Numbered from the stretch's first letter, positions 20,719 to 30,955 are shown. The stretch: 64,000 bases of DNA from Hydractinia symbiolongicarpus (GCF_029227915.1 NC_079887.1:12338001-12402000); one strand, 5' to 3'. Made by a program: numbers and translations. The notes: a model not told the origin generated them from the letters alone.

Positions 20719-21280
20719 ATGTCCGAGCTTAATATTTATCCAACTCCCGATTATTCGAGTGATCAAGACAAGCTAGTTAATTCTCAACATGGAGATTTGA
20801 TAAAATTACGAAATAAATTCGACAGCAAGTTGTATAAATACAACAAAGCACTAGACCGATTAGCGATTGCACTCGGCATCTCAGAAAACTTGGTCGTTAC
20901 CACTGGTATTGGTACGATATTGGTACGTCCGGAGCGCTACCATTATTAGAATTCCCATTTATATGGGATTTTCCGGTATAGGGCCATCCAGCTCTGTTTC
21001 CCGTGAAATTATCTCGGAATATATTAATAAATATAGAAAGAAACTCAACAAAGTTGAGAAATTATACGATACTGTAGTATCTTATATTGATGAGATTAGA
21101 AACTCTTCCTATTTCTGTGCACCGAATGATGATAATATTAGCAACATGGAATTTCAAACTTTGTGTGGTATATACTATGAAGCTCTTGAAAAGATAAGTA
21201 AAATAGATGGAGAGTGGAACATTCTCAAAAGAATCATGAAAGGCGTTTTTTATTATTTAGAGGATAGTTTTTCTTTGTAA
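20719..21280 (+). pseudogene. Polinton-like gene, first tandem copy, frameshifted
   Basis: The reading starts at ATG 20719 (MSELNIYPTPDYS) and must change frame at about 20930 to continue in the frame ending at 21280. The N-terminal half is a charged helix (KLRNKFDSKLYKYNKALDRL), the middle is hydrophobic with glycines, and the C-terminal half is helical (EYINKYRKKLNKVEKLYDTV). The last residues, VFYYLEDSFSL, are encoded by the duplicated promoter text of the next copy. Family name unknown. Confidence 0.6.
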
Positions 21281-21289
21281 TAAACTAAA

Positions 21290-21500
21290 ATGGCCGATCT
21301 TAAGATTTATCCAAAGTTACCCACCGCTCCCGAGTATTCGAGTGAGCAAGACAAGTTTAACACAAATACAGTTAATTCCCAACTTGAAGAGTTGGTAAAA
21401 TTACAAAAGAAATTCCGGGACAAGGAGTATAAATACAACAAAGTACTAGACCGATTAGCTATTTCACTCTACATCTCAGAAACCTTGGCCATTTCCAGTG
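21290..21500 (+). pseudogene. Second tandem copy, truncated by a retroposon
   Basis: MADLKIYPKLPTAPEYS and the following helix match the gene at 20719 (571 bases upstream) through LDRLAISLYISETLAIS. The similarity then stops and the CR1-like sequence begins at about 21500. The remaining open codons to 21514 belong to the insertion. Confidence 0.65.
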
Positions 21501-24500
21501 AGTTTGAAGTTTGAAGACTTTTATTAACACCAAACTTCCTAGATGTAAAGTGATTTTTTCGTCCGTGATTAAAAGAACTGATAATGCAAAAGCCGCAGTA
21601 ACGGTAAGCCATTTGAATAGGCATTTAAAAGAACTGTCTCTGAATGTTATTGATAATGACAATATTTCATCTGAATGTCTTGGGAAAAAAGGGTTACATT
21701 TGAATGGGTTGGGGGCAGGGAAATTAGCTGTAAATTTTATTAGAAAAATGAAATCTCGAGATTGATGTCAGGAATATTCTGCAAAAGACAATGTTGAACT
21801 ACCAGTAAACTGCAGTGTGGAAAATATCTTGGGTAAAAACAATTACGAGAATGCAAAAAAGTTTCTTGACAATTTGAGATCACAAAACATAAATAGACTA
21901 ATTTTTGGGCATGTTAATATCAATTCACTACGAAATAAGTTTGAGCCTCTTATTGATCAAGTTAATAGAAACCTTGATCTCTTTTTAATTTCAGAGACAA
22001 AATTAAATGAATCATTTCCTACTAATCAGTTTTTGATTCAAGGCTATAATGCATACCGTTTCGACAGAAATGGCAATGGGGGAGGAATGATTCTCTATGT
22101 ACGAAATGATATTCCCTCAAAACTTTTAAAACCCAAATGTGAAAGTAGTGAGCTTGAAACTTTTTATATTGAACTAAATTTAAGAAGCAAAAAATGGTTA
22201 GTTGTGTGTTTATATAACCCAAAAACTAATCTTATTGCTCAAAACTTAAACCACATAAGTAAAAACATTGATTCGTTTTCCTGCAAATATGAGAACTATG
22301 TAATACTGGGTGATTTTAACGCTGAAATTAGCAATCTACATGTAAATGAATTTTTAACAACATATAAACTTAACTCTTTAATAAAAGAGCCTACATGCTT
22401 CAAAAGCATAGATAACCCTACAAACATAGATCTCATCTTAACAAACCACCCAGGATCTTTTTGTCACTCCAGGGCTATTGAAACAGGCTTGTCTGATTTT
22501 CATAAATTGACAATGACTGTTTTAAAAGCCAACTTTGCTAAACGAAAACCAAAAATTATAAATTATAGAGCATATCGGAATTTCAATAATGTAAATTTCC
22601 GCCATGATATAATGGGTGCTCTAAATGATGACAAAAATCTCGATGATTTTAAAATGTTTGAAAATTTCAAAAACAGTGTTTTAAGCATCTTAGATAATCA
22701 TGCTCCTCGAAAGAAAAGGTATGTACGTCATAATCAGGCAGCTTTTATGAGTAAAGAAATAAACAAGGCAATTATGAAGAGATCAAAACTTTTAAATAAG
22801 CATAGGAAGGATAAAACTCCAGAGAGTAAATTAGCATACAATAAACAAAGGAATTTTTGTGTTTCACTAATAAGAAAAAGTAAATACAAATTCTTCAACA
22901 ACCTTAATGTTAAAAATATAACTGACAATAGGTTATTCTGGAAAACAGTAAAACCATGTTTCTCTAACAAGACAGTTACAAGTGAAAATATTACCTTAGT
23001 TGAAAATGGGACTACAATATCTCATGATAAAGATATTACTGAAATATTCAACAATTATTTTGGCAGTGTTGTTGAAAATTTAGGCATAAAGTCATCAAAT
23101 ATACAACCTTCAAGTAATGAAAACAGACCCAAAGATCAAATAAATTCGATAATATATAAATATAAATCTCATCCTAGTGTAGAAAAGATAAGAAAAAGCG
23201 CAAAAAGCAACACAAAATTTTCTTTTAAACAAACTGCATTTGAAGATGTTGAAAAATACATTCGAAAACTTGATCCAAAAAAGGCGCAGCAAAAAGATGA
23301 TATTCCTACTAACATCATCAAAGAAAACAGTGATATTTTTAGCCAATTCATTACTGAAAATTTTAATCAATCGTTAAAAAGTTCTGAATTTCCAACATCT
23401 TTGAAAAACGCAGATATTACTCCTACACACAAAAAAGGACTGCGCATTGAAAAGGCGAACTATAGACCTGTAAGCGTACTATCGAACATCTCAAAAATCT
23501 ATGAAAGATGCATGTATGACCAAATATACACCTTCTTCGAGCCATTATTTTCGAAACTTCAATTTGGTTTTCGCAAGGGGCACAGTTCACAACAATGCCT
23601 CATAAGTATGATTGAAAAATGGAAAAACAGTCTTGACAAAGGTGGCACATTTGGAGCGCTTTTAACTGATTTGTCTAAGGCATTTGACTGCATACCACAC
23701 GAGCTATTACTAGCAAAACTTCATGCATATGGCTTTGATATGAACTCTTTGCTGTTTATAAAATCGTACCTAATTGACAGGAAACAGCGAGTGCGTATAA
23801 ATAACAATTATAGTACATGGAAAAAAATAAAATACGGCGTACCGCAAGGATCAATTTTGGGTCCTTTGCTTTTCAATATATTTTTATGCGACCTTTTCCT
23901 TTTTGTCCCAGATATGGACATTGTCAACTATGCTGATGATACAACCCCATTTTCAATAGGAAAGAATATCAACGAAGTTATTGAAAAGATTGAATATGCA
24001 GCAATTATAATATTTACTTGGTTTGAAAATAACGGTATGAAAGCCAACCCAGAAAAATCACATTTTTTTACTAACAAAACTGATGTACGATTAAAAGTTT
24101 GTGATGAACTTCTAAACAATTCTCAAACTGAGAAACTGCTTGGTATAACCATAGACCACAAACTTTCTTTCGATAAACATGTTAATCAGCTCTGTAACAA
24201 GGCAGGCCAGAAAGTTAGTGCGCTTGCAAGGTTATCTTCCTTCATGACATTAGACCAGCGAAAGCTGATTATTAATGCTTTTGTCACTAGTCATTTTTCG
24301 TACTGTCCATTAGTATGGATGTTTCACAGTCGTAAATTAAACAATAGGATAAACCATATACATGAAAGAGCACTAAGAATTATCTATCAAGACTATCAAT
24401 CCTCATTTGAAGAGCTTTTATCAAAAAATGGGAGCGTTACAATTCACCAAACCAACTTACGCATCCTTGTTACTGAGCTGTATAAAGCTAAAACAAAAAC

Positions 24501-25159
24501 AGGTCCAGAAATGTTGAATGAAATTTTTATTTTTCCTGAACCAGTGTATAATTTGAGGAAGGACAAACTTAAGAGTAACAAAATATTTTCAGTGAGATAT
24601 GGGATCGAAACACTGTCTAATGTTGGGTTAAAGCTTTGGAACTCTTTGCCTAACGAGTATCGGAACGCTGGTACTTTAATTGAGTTTAGAAACAAAATAA
24701 GAAACTGGATTCCAAACCATTGTCCTTGCAGAATATGCAAAACTTTTATACCTGAATTAGGTTTTCTTTAGTTTCCCCGTTGTCTTCCTTTGCCAGTTGT
24801 GGAGCGGGAACTCAGTTAAACATGTCTTGCGGTGCGACGGTTTAGGTGGGGTGGTATCATATGAGAATATTCTAGCCTTATTATCTGGTTGTATATTATT
24901 TTCTCTCGACCCCTGCCTGGGAAATTTGACTGAGTTCCTGGAACCACCACTACATAGCCTTGACATATTTTTGACATATTATTTATATTATTTAAAATAC
25001 TTAAAAAAAAAAAATGGTATATACGGTATTCCTTATAGATTTTTTATATTCAGTTATTTATTGTTTTTAATGTTTTTAAAGTTGACTTTAATTAGCCTCA
25101 GAGCTACATTTTCTTGTAAATTTGTCAACTATAAATAAATTAATTAAAAAAAAAAAAAA
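21500..25159 (+). mobile_element. 5'-truncated CR1-like non-LTR retroposon
   Basis: It begins within a coding region, contains an endonuclease and a reverse transcriptase, and ends in a TAAATAAATTAATT tail plus an A run (25146-25159) that abuts the truncated integrase. A long 3' untranslated region follows the stop at 24771. No target-site duplication is visible, and Polinton sequence on both sides is missing, so insertion was accompanied by a deletion. Confidence 0.85.
21511..24771 (+). pseudogene. Endonuclease + reverse transcriptase polyprotein of the CR1-like element
   Basis: One frame is open except for a TGA at 21763-21765. Before it lies the tail of an SGNH/GDSL-esterase-like domain (LHLNGLGAGKLAVNF), known in CR1-type ORFs. 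After it comes an APE-type endonuclease with HVNINSLRNKF, LFLISETKLNES, GGGMILYVRND and VILGDFNAE. The reverse transcriptase shows NYRPVSVLSNISKIYER, LQFGFRKGHSS, LLTDLSKAFDC, PQGSILGPLLF and the catalytic YADD at 23929-23940. About 984 codons after the TGA are uninterrupted, so the element is young. The 5' part of the esterase region is missing. Confidence 0.85.
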
Positions 25160-26040
25160 TAGTACATTACACGGTTACCGGCTTGCGCTATTACCTCACG
25201 CAATCTATATGTGTTTTTCGACCATATTCTATCGGTTGCCCGTCTCCGCCCATCATCATGCTCTTCACCGGGTTGCAGTAGATATCTATACAAGCCATCC
25301 TTAGGTAATTCTACTTCAGGTTGATAACTCTCTTGATTAACCAAAGGCACCTCTTTCATTATAATAGCATCTTTTGGTTTCATACCAATCATCTGCGTCT
25401 TTGTATCGTTTAGCCTATCAATCAGTTTATACAGATGCTTAACCCATGTAGATGATACCTTTTCCGAATCATTCAGTTCTTGGGCATCTTGTATTTTGAA
25501 TAAATTTTCCGCAAGTATCTTGTTCAACGCCTCAACAAAAGCTGTGTGCGTATGCTTATATTTTGTAGTCGCCCTTTTAATTTCAACCTTATGCTTATCC
25601 AACAATTTTGATACATCTGCTTTGAATTCTGAACCGTTATCACATTGGAAAGTTTTCGGATAAGTTAATGGTCCTGCCTTGTAGATGTCCTCAATCATGG
25701 CGGCAACCTCCTTGGCTTTCTTACTCCTCAAAGGTCGGGCTACTTTGTATCTGGAGGCAGCATCGATTCCTGACAAAATGTACTTATATTTATTACCATA
25801 CAGTATGTCACCGGGCATGTACAATAAATCGAATTGATGTAAATCATTAGGGATGGTAACTTCATAATGTGGTCTTTCAACATGTTTTGGGGCGGGTAAA
25901 TGTACTTGCCAAAATGCTTGTTTTGATAGCCATTTCTTAATCTCCTTTGGCTTGAAACCGAATCCTCGTAAATTCTGAACAGCCTTTTGTCCTTTCCATA
26001 AATTTTGAGGTTGATAGTAAGTCTCTTGAAGTTTTGACAT
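25160..26040 (-). CDS. Retroviral-type integrase of the Polinton, C-terminus lost
   Basis: About 294 genuine residues. The rve catalytic core has D71 (HQFDLLYMP), D134 (FQCDNGSEFK) and E170 (HTAFVEALNK), and the last two are separated by exactly 35 residues, the classical D,D(35)E. An N-terminal zinc/helical region precedes it. The C-terminal domain is cut at RVMYY by the poly(A) tail of the CR1-like insertion, adding a few meaningless phenylalanines before a stop at 25144. The integrase inserts the linear element into host DNA. It is transcribed divergently from the small SAP-like gene at 26134. Confidence 0.88.
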
Positions 26041-26133
26041 GTTTTATTTATGCACACCTTTATTTATCTCCTTTTTGTTATTATGTAGCACGATAAAAGT
26101 TCTTAAAAGTATTTTTACTGATTATATATAAAG
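26041..26133. promoter_or_regulatory. Divergent promoter between integrase and SAP-like gene
   Basis: 93 bases separate the two start codons. A TATATATAAAG sequence sits about 5-15 bases before the plus-strand ATG, and ACGATAAAAGTTCTTAAAAGT lies further up. Confidence 0.4.
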
Positions 26134-26445
26134 ATGTCCGACGTGGCTACTCAAACTGATCTACATTGTGATACCACCGATGGTGGTGTACCCGACTACA
26201 AATTAATGAAACTCAAAGAGTTGAGAGAAGTGGCTAAATCCCGTGGGATTAAGTATATTTATGGAATGAATAAAGCTAAATTGCGTGAGGTGATTGCGAG
26301 GAATGATATTGATCCATCCTACACCATCGACCTAGAAACCAGACAAGAATGGTATGGATACTGTTCCAACTGGAGGGTAAACAACAGAGAAGCATATCTA
26401 AGATCTCAAAAACGTTATAATGATAAGAGATCTTCCAAAAGGTGA
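26134..26445 (+). CDS. Small SAP/Rho-N-like protein
   Basis: 103 residues. Residues about 22-58 (YKLMKLKELREVAKSRGIKY... KAKLREVIARND) have the leucine-spaced two-helix pattern of SAP or Rho-N DNA-binding motifs. A basic tail (YLRSQKRYNDKRSSKR) follows. The same kind of module opens the RING protein and the polymerase downstream, suggesting a shared DNA-targeting or partner-binding role. Followed 24 bases later by a stem-loop of the TTGTTAC family. Confidence 0.6.
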   Translation: MSDVATQTDLHCDTTDGGVPDYKLMKLKELREVAKSRGIKYIYGMNKAKLREVIARNDIDPSYTIDLETRQEWYGYCSNWRVNNREAYLRSQKRYNDKRSSKR

Positions 26446-26468
26446 TTAGATCTAGATCTAGAACGGAT

Positions 26469-26492
26469 TTTGTTACTCGCTCGTGTAACAAA
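26469..26492 (+). terminator. Stem-loop after the SAP-like gene
   Basis: Arms TTTGTTAC and GTAACAAA flank 8 bases. It is followed by AATGTTATGAA, a sequence also found after the 27391 stem-loop, so the conserved unit is longer than the hairpin. Confidence 0.55.
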
Positions 26493-26494
26493 TG

Positions 26495-26708
26495 TTATGA
26501 AGGTGATGCTCTCGCGTCCCGATTTTTTTTTCCTGGGGGAGTACCCACCCGCATTTCCCTCGGGAAACGATCCATGGTGGCGCGATGTTGGTATCATAAA
26601 CCGCGGTTTACCACCAACTACCATGTGGAAAATTCCGGTGACCACCATGGGGCAGCGCAACCTCGGGTGGTGGTTATGCGGACGAAACCCCTCGCGATCC
26701 TCGTCCGG
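26495..26708. other. GC-rich spacer inside the Polinton
   Basis: A stretch much richer in G and C than its surroundings (for example CCCTCGCGATCCTCGTCC and CCACCATGGGGCAGCGCAACC). Frames on both strands are shadows of its composition; no protein motif is visible. It could be regulatory or the remnant of a lost gene. Confidence 0.4.
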
Positions 26709-26764
26709 TTTCACGATTATAAAACCATCTTAAAGTTTCATAAAATCGTATATCACAACCAGGC
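26709..26764 (+). promoter_or_regulatory. Promoter cassette of the RING gene
   Basis: GGTTTCACGATTATAAAACCAT...TTAAAG...TATATCACAACC precedes the ATG; the TATA core is at 26718-26724. The same cassette precedes the polymerase gene at 27434-27488, with only small indels. Confidence 0.7.
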
Positions 26765-27367
26765 ATGTCTTCAGGAATCGTTCTCGATTTGATATACAGC
26801 AGAGAACACATTGATGACTTTGATCTTTTCACGGTCCCCGATTTAAGAGCCCGAGCGAGGTTCCTTGGCATACGTAGATACTCGCGGCTCGGAAGGTCCG
26901 AGCTTATCGAATTATTGCTATCAACCATACCCACTAGAGAATACTTTGATGACTTTGATCTTTTCACGGTTTCCGAATTAAGACATCTCGCTAGAGAACG
27001 CGGTCTACGCGGCTACTCAAGGCTCATAAAGGCTGAGCTGATCCAATTATTATTGACAACCACTACCGTGTCAGCACCGGTACCCGTGCCGAGACCAAAT
27101 GGATCAGCACCGATACCCATGGATCCAATCGATGAGGATAATGTTGAGCTGCATCAGCCGGCTATCCTAGACTATGACATTGATACCTTGGATGAATCGG
27201 AAAAATGTATAATTTGCTATTCGAAACGAAAGGAAGCAACTATTGTTCATGGGAACACTGGGCATTTTTGCTGCTGTTTATCGTGCGCATCTATATTGAA
27301 ATCGGGGGGAGATAAATGCCCAATATGTCGCGCATCCATCGATCTTGTCATTAGACAATATAATTGA
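26765..27367 (+). CDS. SAP-SAP-RING protein, probable E3 ubiquitin ligase
   Basis: 200 residues. Two SAP-like repeats at about 19-52 and 64-97 share FDLFTV, LRxxAR, GxRxYSRL and ELIxLLL. A proline/valine linker and an acidic stretch lead to a C-terminal RING finger at about 148-190 (C148-x2-C151, H in GNTGHFCC, C174, C185-P-I-C188-R), of the type seen at the C-terminus of IAP and MDM2 proteins. RING proteins of this form transfer ubiquitin and are often used by large DNA viruses and their relatives to manage host defence. Intact frame, and its own TATA cassette. Confidence 0.75.
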   Translation: MSSGIVLDLIYSREHIDDFDLFTVPDLRARARFLGIRRYSRLGRSELIELLLSTIPTREYFDDFDLFTVSELRHLARERGLRGYSRLIKAELIQLLLTTTTVSAPVPVPRPNGSAPIPMDPIDEDNVELHQPAILDYDIDTLDESEKCIICYSKRKEATIVHGNTGHFCCCLSCASILKSGGDKCPICRASIDLVIRQYN

Positions 27368-27390
27368 TTTGTTGGGGGTCAGATTGTTTT

Positions 27391-27414
27391 TTTGTTACTC
27401 ACGCGAGTAACAAA
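27391..27414 (+). terminator. Stem-loop after the RING gene
   Basis: 10-base perfect arms TTTGTTACTC / GAGTAACAAA with a 4-base loop ACGC. It lies 23 bases after the stop codon. Best-paired of the TTGTTAC family after the 17465 copy. Confidence 0.6.
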
Positions 27415-27433
27415 TGTTATGAATCTTTTTTTG

Positions 27434-27491
27434 GTTTCACGATTGTATAAAACCATATTAAAGGTCCACATATAGTATATCACAACCCGAT
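27434..27491 (+). promoter_or_regulatory. Promoter cassette of the DNA polymerase gene
   Basis: GGTTTCACGATTGTATAAAACCAT, then ATTAAAGG and TATATCACAACC, run up to the ATG at 27492. TATAAAA is at 27446-27452. Matches the cassette at 26709-26760. Confidence 0.7.
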
Positions 27492-30400
27492 ATGACTTCG
27501 AGAAATACAGTTTCCGAATTAAGGGATCTCGCTAGAGAACGCGGTCTATGCGGCTACTCAAGGCTCACAAAGGCTGAGCTGATCGAATTATTGACAACCA
27601 CTACCGTGTCAGCACCGGTACCCGTGCCGAGACCCACCAGACCAGTACCAGCGCCGAGATCAAATAGACCAATACCGATGCCTAGACCCGTACCAGCACC
27701 GAGACCCTCGAGATCCGGTACTAGCCAACAAGACATGGATTTGTTTGAGCTGCAAGAAATGATTAAAACCAGACCTATTGTGAAAAGTAAGTTGAATGAA
27801 TGGAGGGAATGGTTGATAAATCATGTACCTAAGGCTATTAAGGATAAAACAACAAAAGCTTTCAAAACCATGAAGGATAAGATCATGAGTTTGTATAAAA
27901 AGGGTAGTGGAGAGAAAGAAGAGGAAGAGGTGAAAGAGGAAAACCCTTATACTCCTATTGAAGAAGCGTTTGTAGGTTCATACAAACGCTTCAAGATAAA
28001 CTCGGATGGTGAGAAGAATGTCAGGGTATTTTTGAAAAAGGTTCATCCTATCGTCAAGAGGTTGATGAAGGACTTGCTCGAACAGAAGAAGTCTTTGAAG
28101 ACTCAGGCGACCTTGTGGGTGAGGTGGGTAAGGGATGATTTATCCAATGAGGATTTATCTAATCCCGAGTCAATAGTAATGCATGTCGATAAAGCGTTCA
28201 ATAGCTATATGGAGATACTGCACGCCCACGATGACATTTCCGATGTTTTCGATCGGATGTGTAATAAGATAATCGAGCAGATTGAAAATCCCGCTCTACC
28301 CGCCAGCGGGTTCACAATCGAAAGGATCCTACATATGCATGTGGACTTTCATAAACTGAAATTAACCAGAGGTAGTTCTTACTTGCCGCTACCCAAGAAT
28401 TTCAGTGGAAAGCGATCTGTGATTAACCCTCATAACGAGGATGATGATGAATGTTTCAGATGGGCTATTATCGCTGCGCTTAACCACAATCTAATCAATA
28501 ATCATCCTAAGCGTATCTCAATTCTTATGAAGCATGACAAGTATAATTGGGATGGTCTAACTTTCCCAATGGCGCTAAATAAAATAGATTTGTTTGAGAG
28601 AAGGAACCCCGATGTCGCTGTGAATAATTTGACAAAGGATGGGAGAGAAGGTATCTACATGTGTCGCAAGTCGAAGCATCTTGATCGTAAGGAGACGGTT
28701 GTTTTGTTTTTACTGTGTGAGGGGGATAAGAGACATTATATCGCCGTAAAGAACCTTAGCGGTGTTCTGAGCAAGGCCAACTCGAAGCACAAAAATAGGG
28801 AGTATTATTGCTTGAATTGTCTAAATGGATTCTTAAGCGAACAGAAAAGGGATGAGCACTTTGAATATTGTAAAGATAACGATGCCGCTAAGATTCAACT
28901 CCCTGAGGAGGGTAGCACCTTAACCTTCACTGATGGTAAGTTTCAGCTCAAATCTCCATTTATCATGTATGCCGATTTCGAAGCTTTCACAAAAGAGTTG
29001 CCCGAAGAAGAGAGAAAATGTGGATCATCTACCGAGAAAGTTGGTAAACATGTTCCCACGGGTTTCTGTTGTTATAGCAAATATGCTCATGGTGAAGTGC
29101 CGGACCCTCTGAAGCTTTACCGCGGTGAGGACTGTGTTCCACGCTTTGTAGATCATGTAGTTTCTGAGGTGAAAAGGTTATATAACATGTTTCCTCAGAA
29201 AGCAATGGATCCACTGACGGAGGATGAGCGTGACAGTTTCAAGAGAGCCAAGGTGTGCCACATTTGCATGGAAGAATTTGATGACAAGGATGACATCAAG
29301 GTTAGGGATCACTGCCATTTCACCGGTAAGTTTCGCGGGGCTGCCCACCGTGAGTGTAATCTCCGATACAAGGTACCCAATTATATCCCTGTCATCTTCC
29401 ATAACCTGAGTGGATATGACGCACATCTATTCATCAAAGAGCTTGCTAAACAGCATGGAGAGGAAGGTATAAGCGTCATTGCCAAAAATAAGGAGAAATA
29501 TATCTCTTTCTCGACGGATGTTAAGGTTGGTGAACACATTGACAAAAATAGAGAGACTAAAGCCAAAAAGATAAAATTAAGATTCATCGATTCGGTTCGT
29601 TTCATGGCTAGTAGCCTGGATAAGTTGGTAAACAATCTCTCTGATGATCAGTGTAAAAATCTTCGAAAATTCTTCAATGATGATGAGCAATTCAAAATAA
29701 TGAGAAGAAAGGGTGTATACCCATATGAATATGTTGATTCATTCGATAGGTTTAATGAAACTAAGCTTCCGTTGAAAGATGACTTTTATAGCAAGTTGAA
29801 CATGAATGGTATCAGTGATGCCGATTATGCGCATGCCCAGAAGGTGTGGAAGGACATGGAAGTTGAAAATATGGGTGCTTATCATGATATCTATCTCAAG
29901 ACAGACGTTCTATTGCTTTCTGATGTTTTTGAGACTTTTAGGGAAACATGCTTGACAAACTATAAACTGGATCCTTTACATTTTTACACGGCTCCGGGAT
30001 TAGCCTGGCAGGCCTGTCTGAAAAAGACAGATGTTGAGCTAGATTTGTTGTCCGATATGGATATGTTACTCTTCATAGAGAGGGGTATTAGGGGCGGCCT
30101 CTGTCAGGCTGTTCATAGACACGCCAAGGCCAATAACAAATATATGGGCGCTAGATATAAGGTGGATGAAGAGGACAGCTATCTCCAGTATCTTGATGCA
30201 AACAATCTGTATGGATGGGCTATGATTCAGAAGCTGCCGACAGGAGGGTTCAAGTGGATTGATGCTAGTAAATTTACTGCTAAACTCATTTCAAAGTTAG
30301 CTGCGGAAAATGGTGAAGAGGGTTACTTCCTTGAGGTTGATGCAAGATATCCACGGGAGCTTCATGATACACATAACGATCTTCCTTTCATGCCTGAAAG

Positions 30401-30625
30401 AAAGGTGATTAATGGCGTCGAAAAGCTGACACCATGTCTTTCAGACAAGAAGAACTATGTCATTCACATCCGTGCACTTGATCAAGCGTTGAAGCACGGT
30501 CTAGTTCTTGAGTGAATTCATAGAGTACTAAGGTTTAAGCAAAGCGCATGGTTGAAACCTTATATCGATTTTAATACCGATCTGCGTACCAAATCAACGA
30601 ATGACTTCGAAAAGGACTTGATAAT
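27492..30625 (+). pseudogene. Protein-primed-type family B DNA polymerase, truncated
   Basis: A SAP-like motif at 6-34 and a Pro/Val/Arg linker at 40-75 open the protein. Then come a long region with DDDECFRWAIIAALN, a C2H2-like finger (YYCLNCLNGF...HFEYC), Exo I (YADFEAF, D495/E497), a Cys/His cluster CHICMEEF...RDHCHFTG, Exo II-like (FHNLSGYDAHLF), Exo III-like (YLKTDVLLLSD) and palm motif A (LDANNLYGWAM, D902). An in-frame TGA at 30513-30515 interrupts it. Coding similarity continues to about 30625 (NDFEKDL) and then ends, just before motif B and the DTD motif, so no active polymerase is possible. In Polintons this enzyme copies the element using a protein primer. Confidence 0.88.
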
Positions 30626-30694
30626 ATTTTTACGTTTATCTTTCTCAGCAGAACATCGAAAATACTAACAAGTAGTCTACATCTTTCAAGTAGA

Positions 30695-30955
30695 TTATAA
30701 ATAAATCAAACTATTATTCTTGTTCTTATTTTTGGCTGAACCTCCGTTCCTGTTAAAGAAGGACCGAATATTCTTTGTTTTCGGTACGTTTGTTTGGTCA
30801 GTCGCTTTTCTCTTCTTCTTCTTCTTATTTCTCTGTTGATTGATATGTTGATTTGGATCGGCAATAACAACAGGTATTTGTTCAATAAATGATCCCATAA
30901 TAATTTCTTCCTTCGGCTCACAATAAAGTTTGAGTACGAGTTCCTCATTATCTTT
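30695..30955 (-). CDS. Possible terminal exon of an unknown gene, PIP-box-like motif
   Basis: On the minus strand CTTTATCTAG at 30965-30956 forms an acceptor, after which 86 codons are open from phase 0 to a TAA. The peptide starts KDNEELVLKLYCEP, has a lysine-rich tract (RNKKKKKRKAT) and then KTKNIRSFFNR, which resembles a PCNA-interacting (PIP) box, x-x-I-x-x-F-F. Upstream exons would lie across or beyond the pogo element. I do not recognise the protein. It may be part of the transposon or a host exon. Confidence 0.35.
   Translation of the reverse strand, partial: KDNEELVLKLYCEPKEEIIMGSFIEQIPVVIADPNQHINQQRNKKKKKRKATDQTNVPKTKNIRSFFNRNGGSAKNKNKNNSLIYL

Larger units (their letters stand above)
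16781..30625. mobile_element. Polinton/Maverick-like element, truncated at both ends
   Basis: The block contains an A32-type packaging ATPase, an rve integrase with D,D(35)E and a protein-primed-type family B DNA polymerase, the diagnostic set for Polintons and adintovirus-like elements. It also has small membrane and coiled-coil proteins, SAP-like modules and a RING protein. The left edge coincides with the first gene and shows no terminal repeat. The right edge lies inside the polymerase. A CR1-like insertion at about 21500-25160 splits it. No major or minor capsid gene and no adenain-like protease are visible. Several genes are broken, so this copy is dead. Confidence 0.85.
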
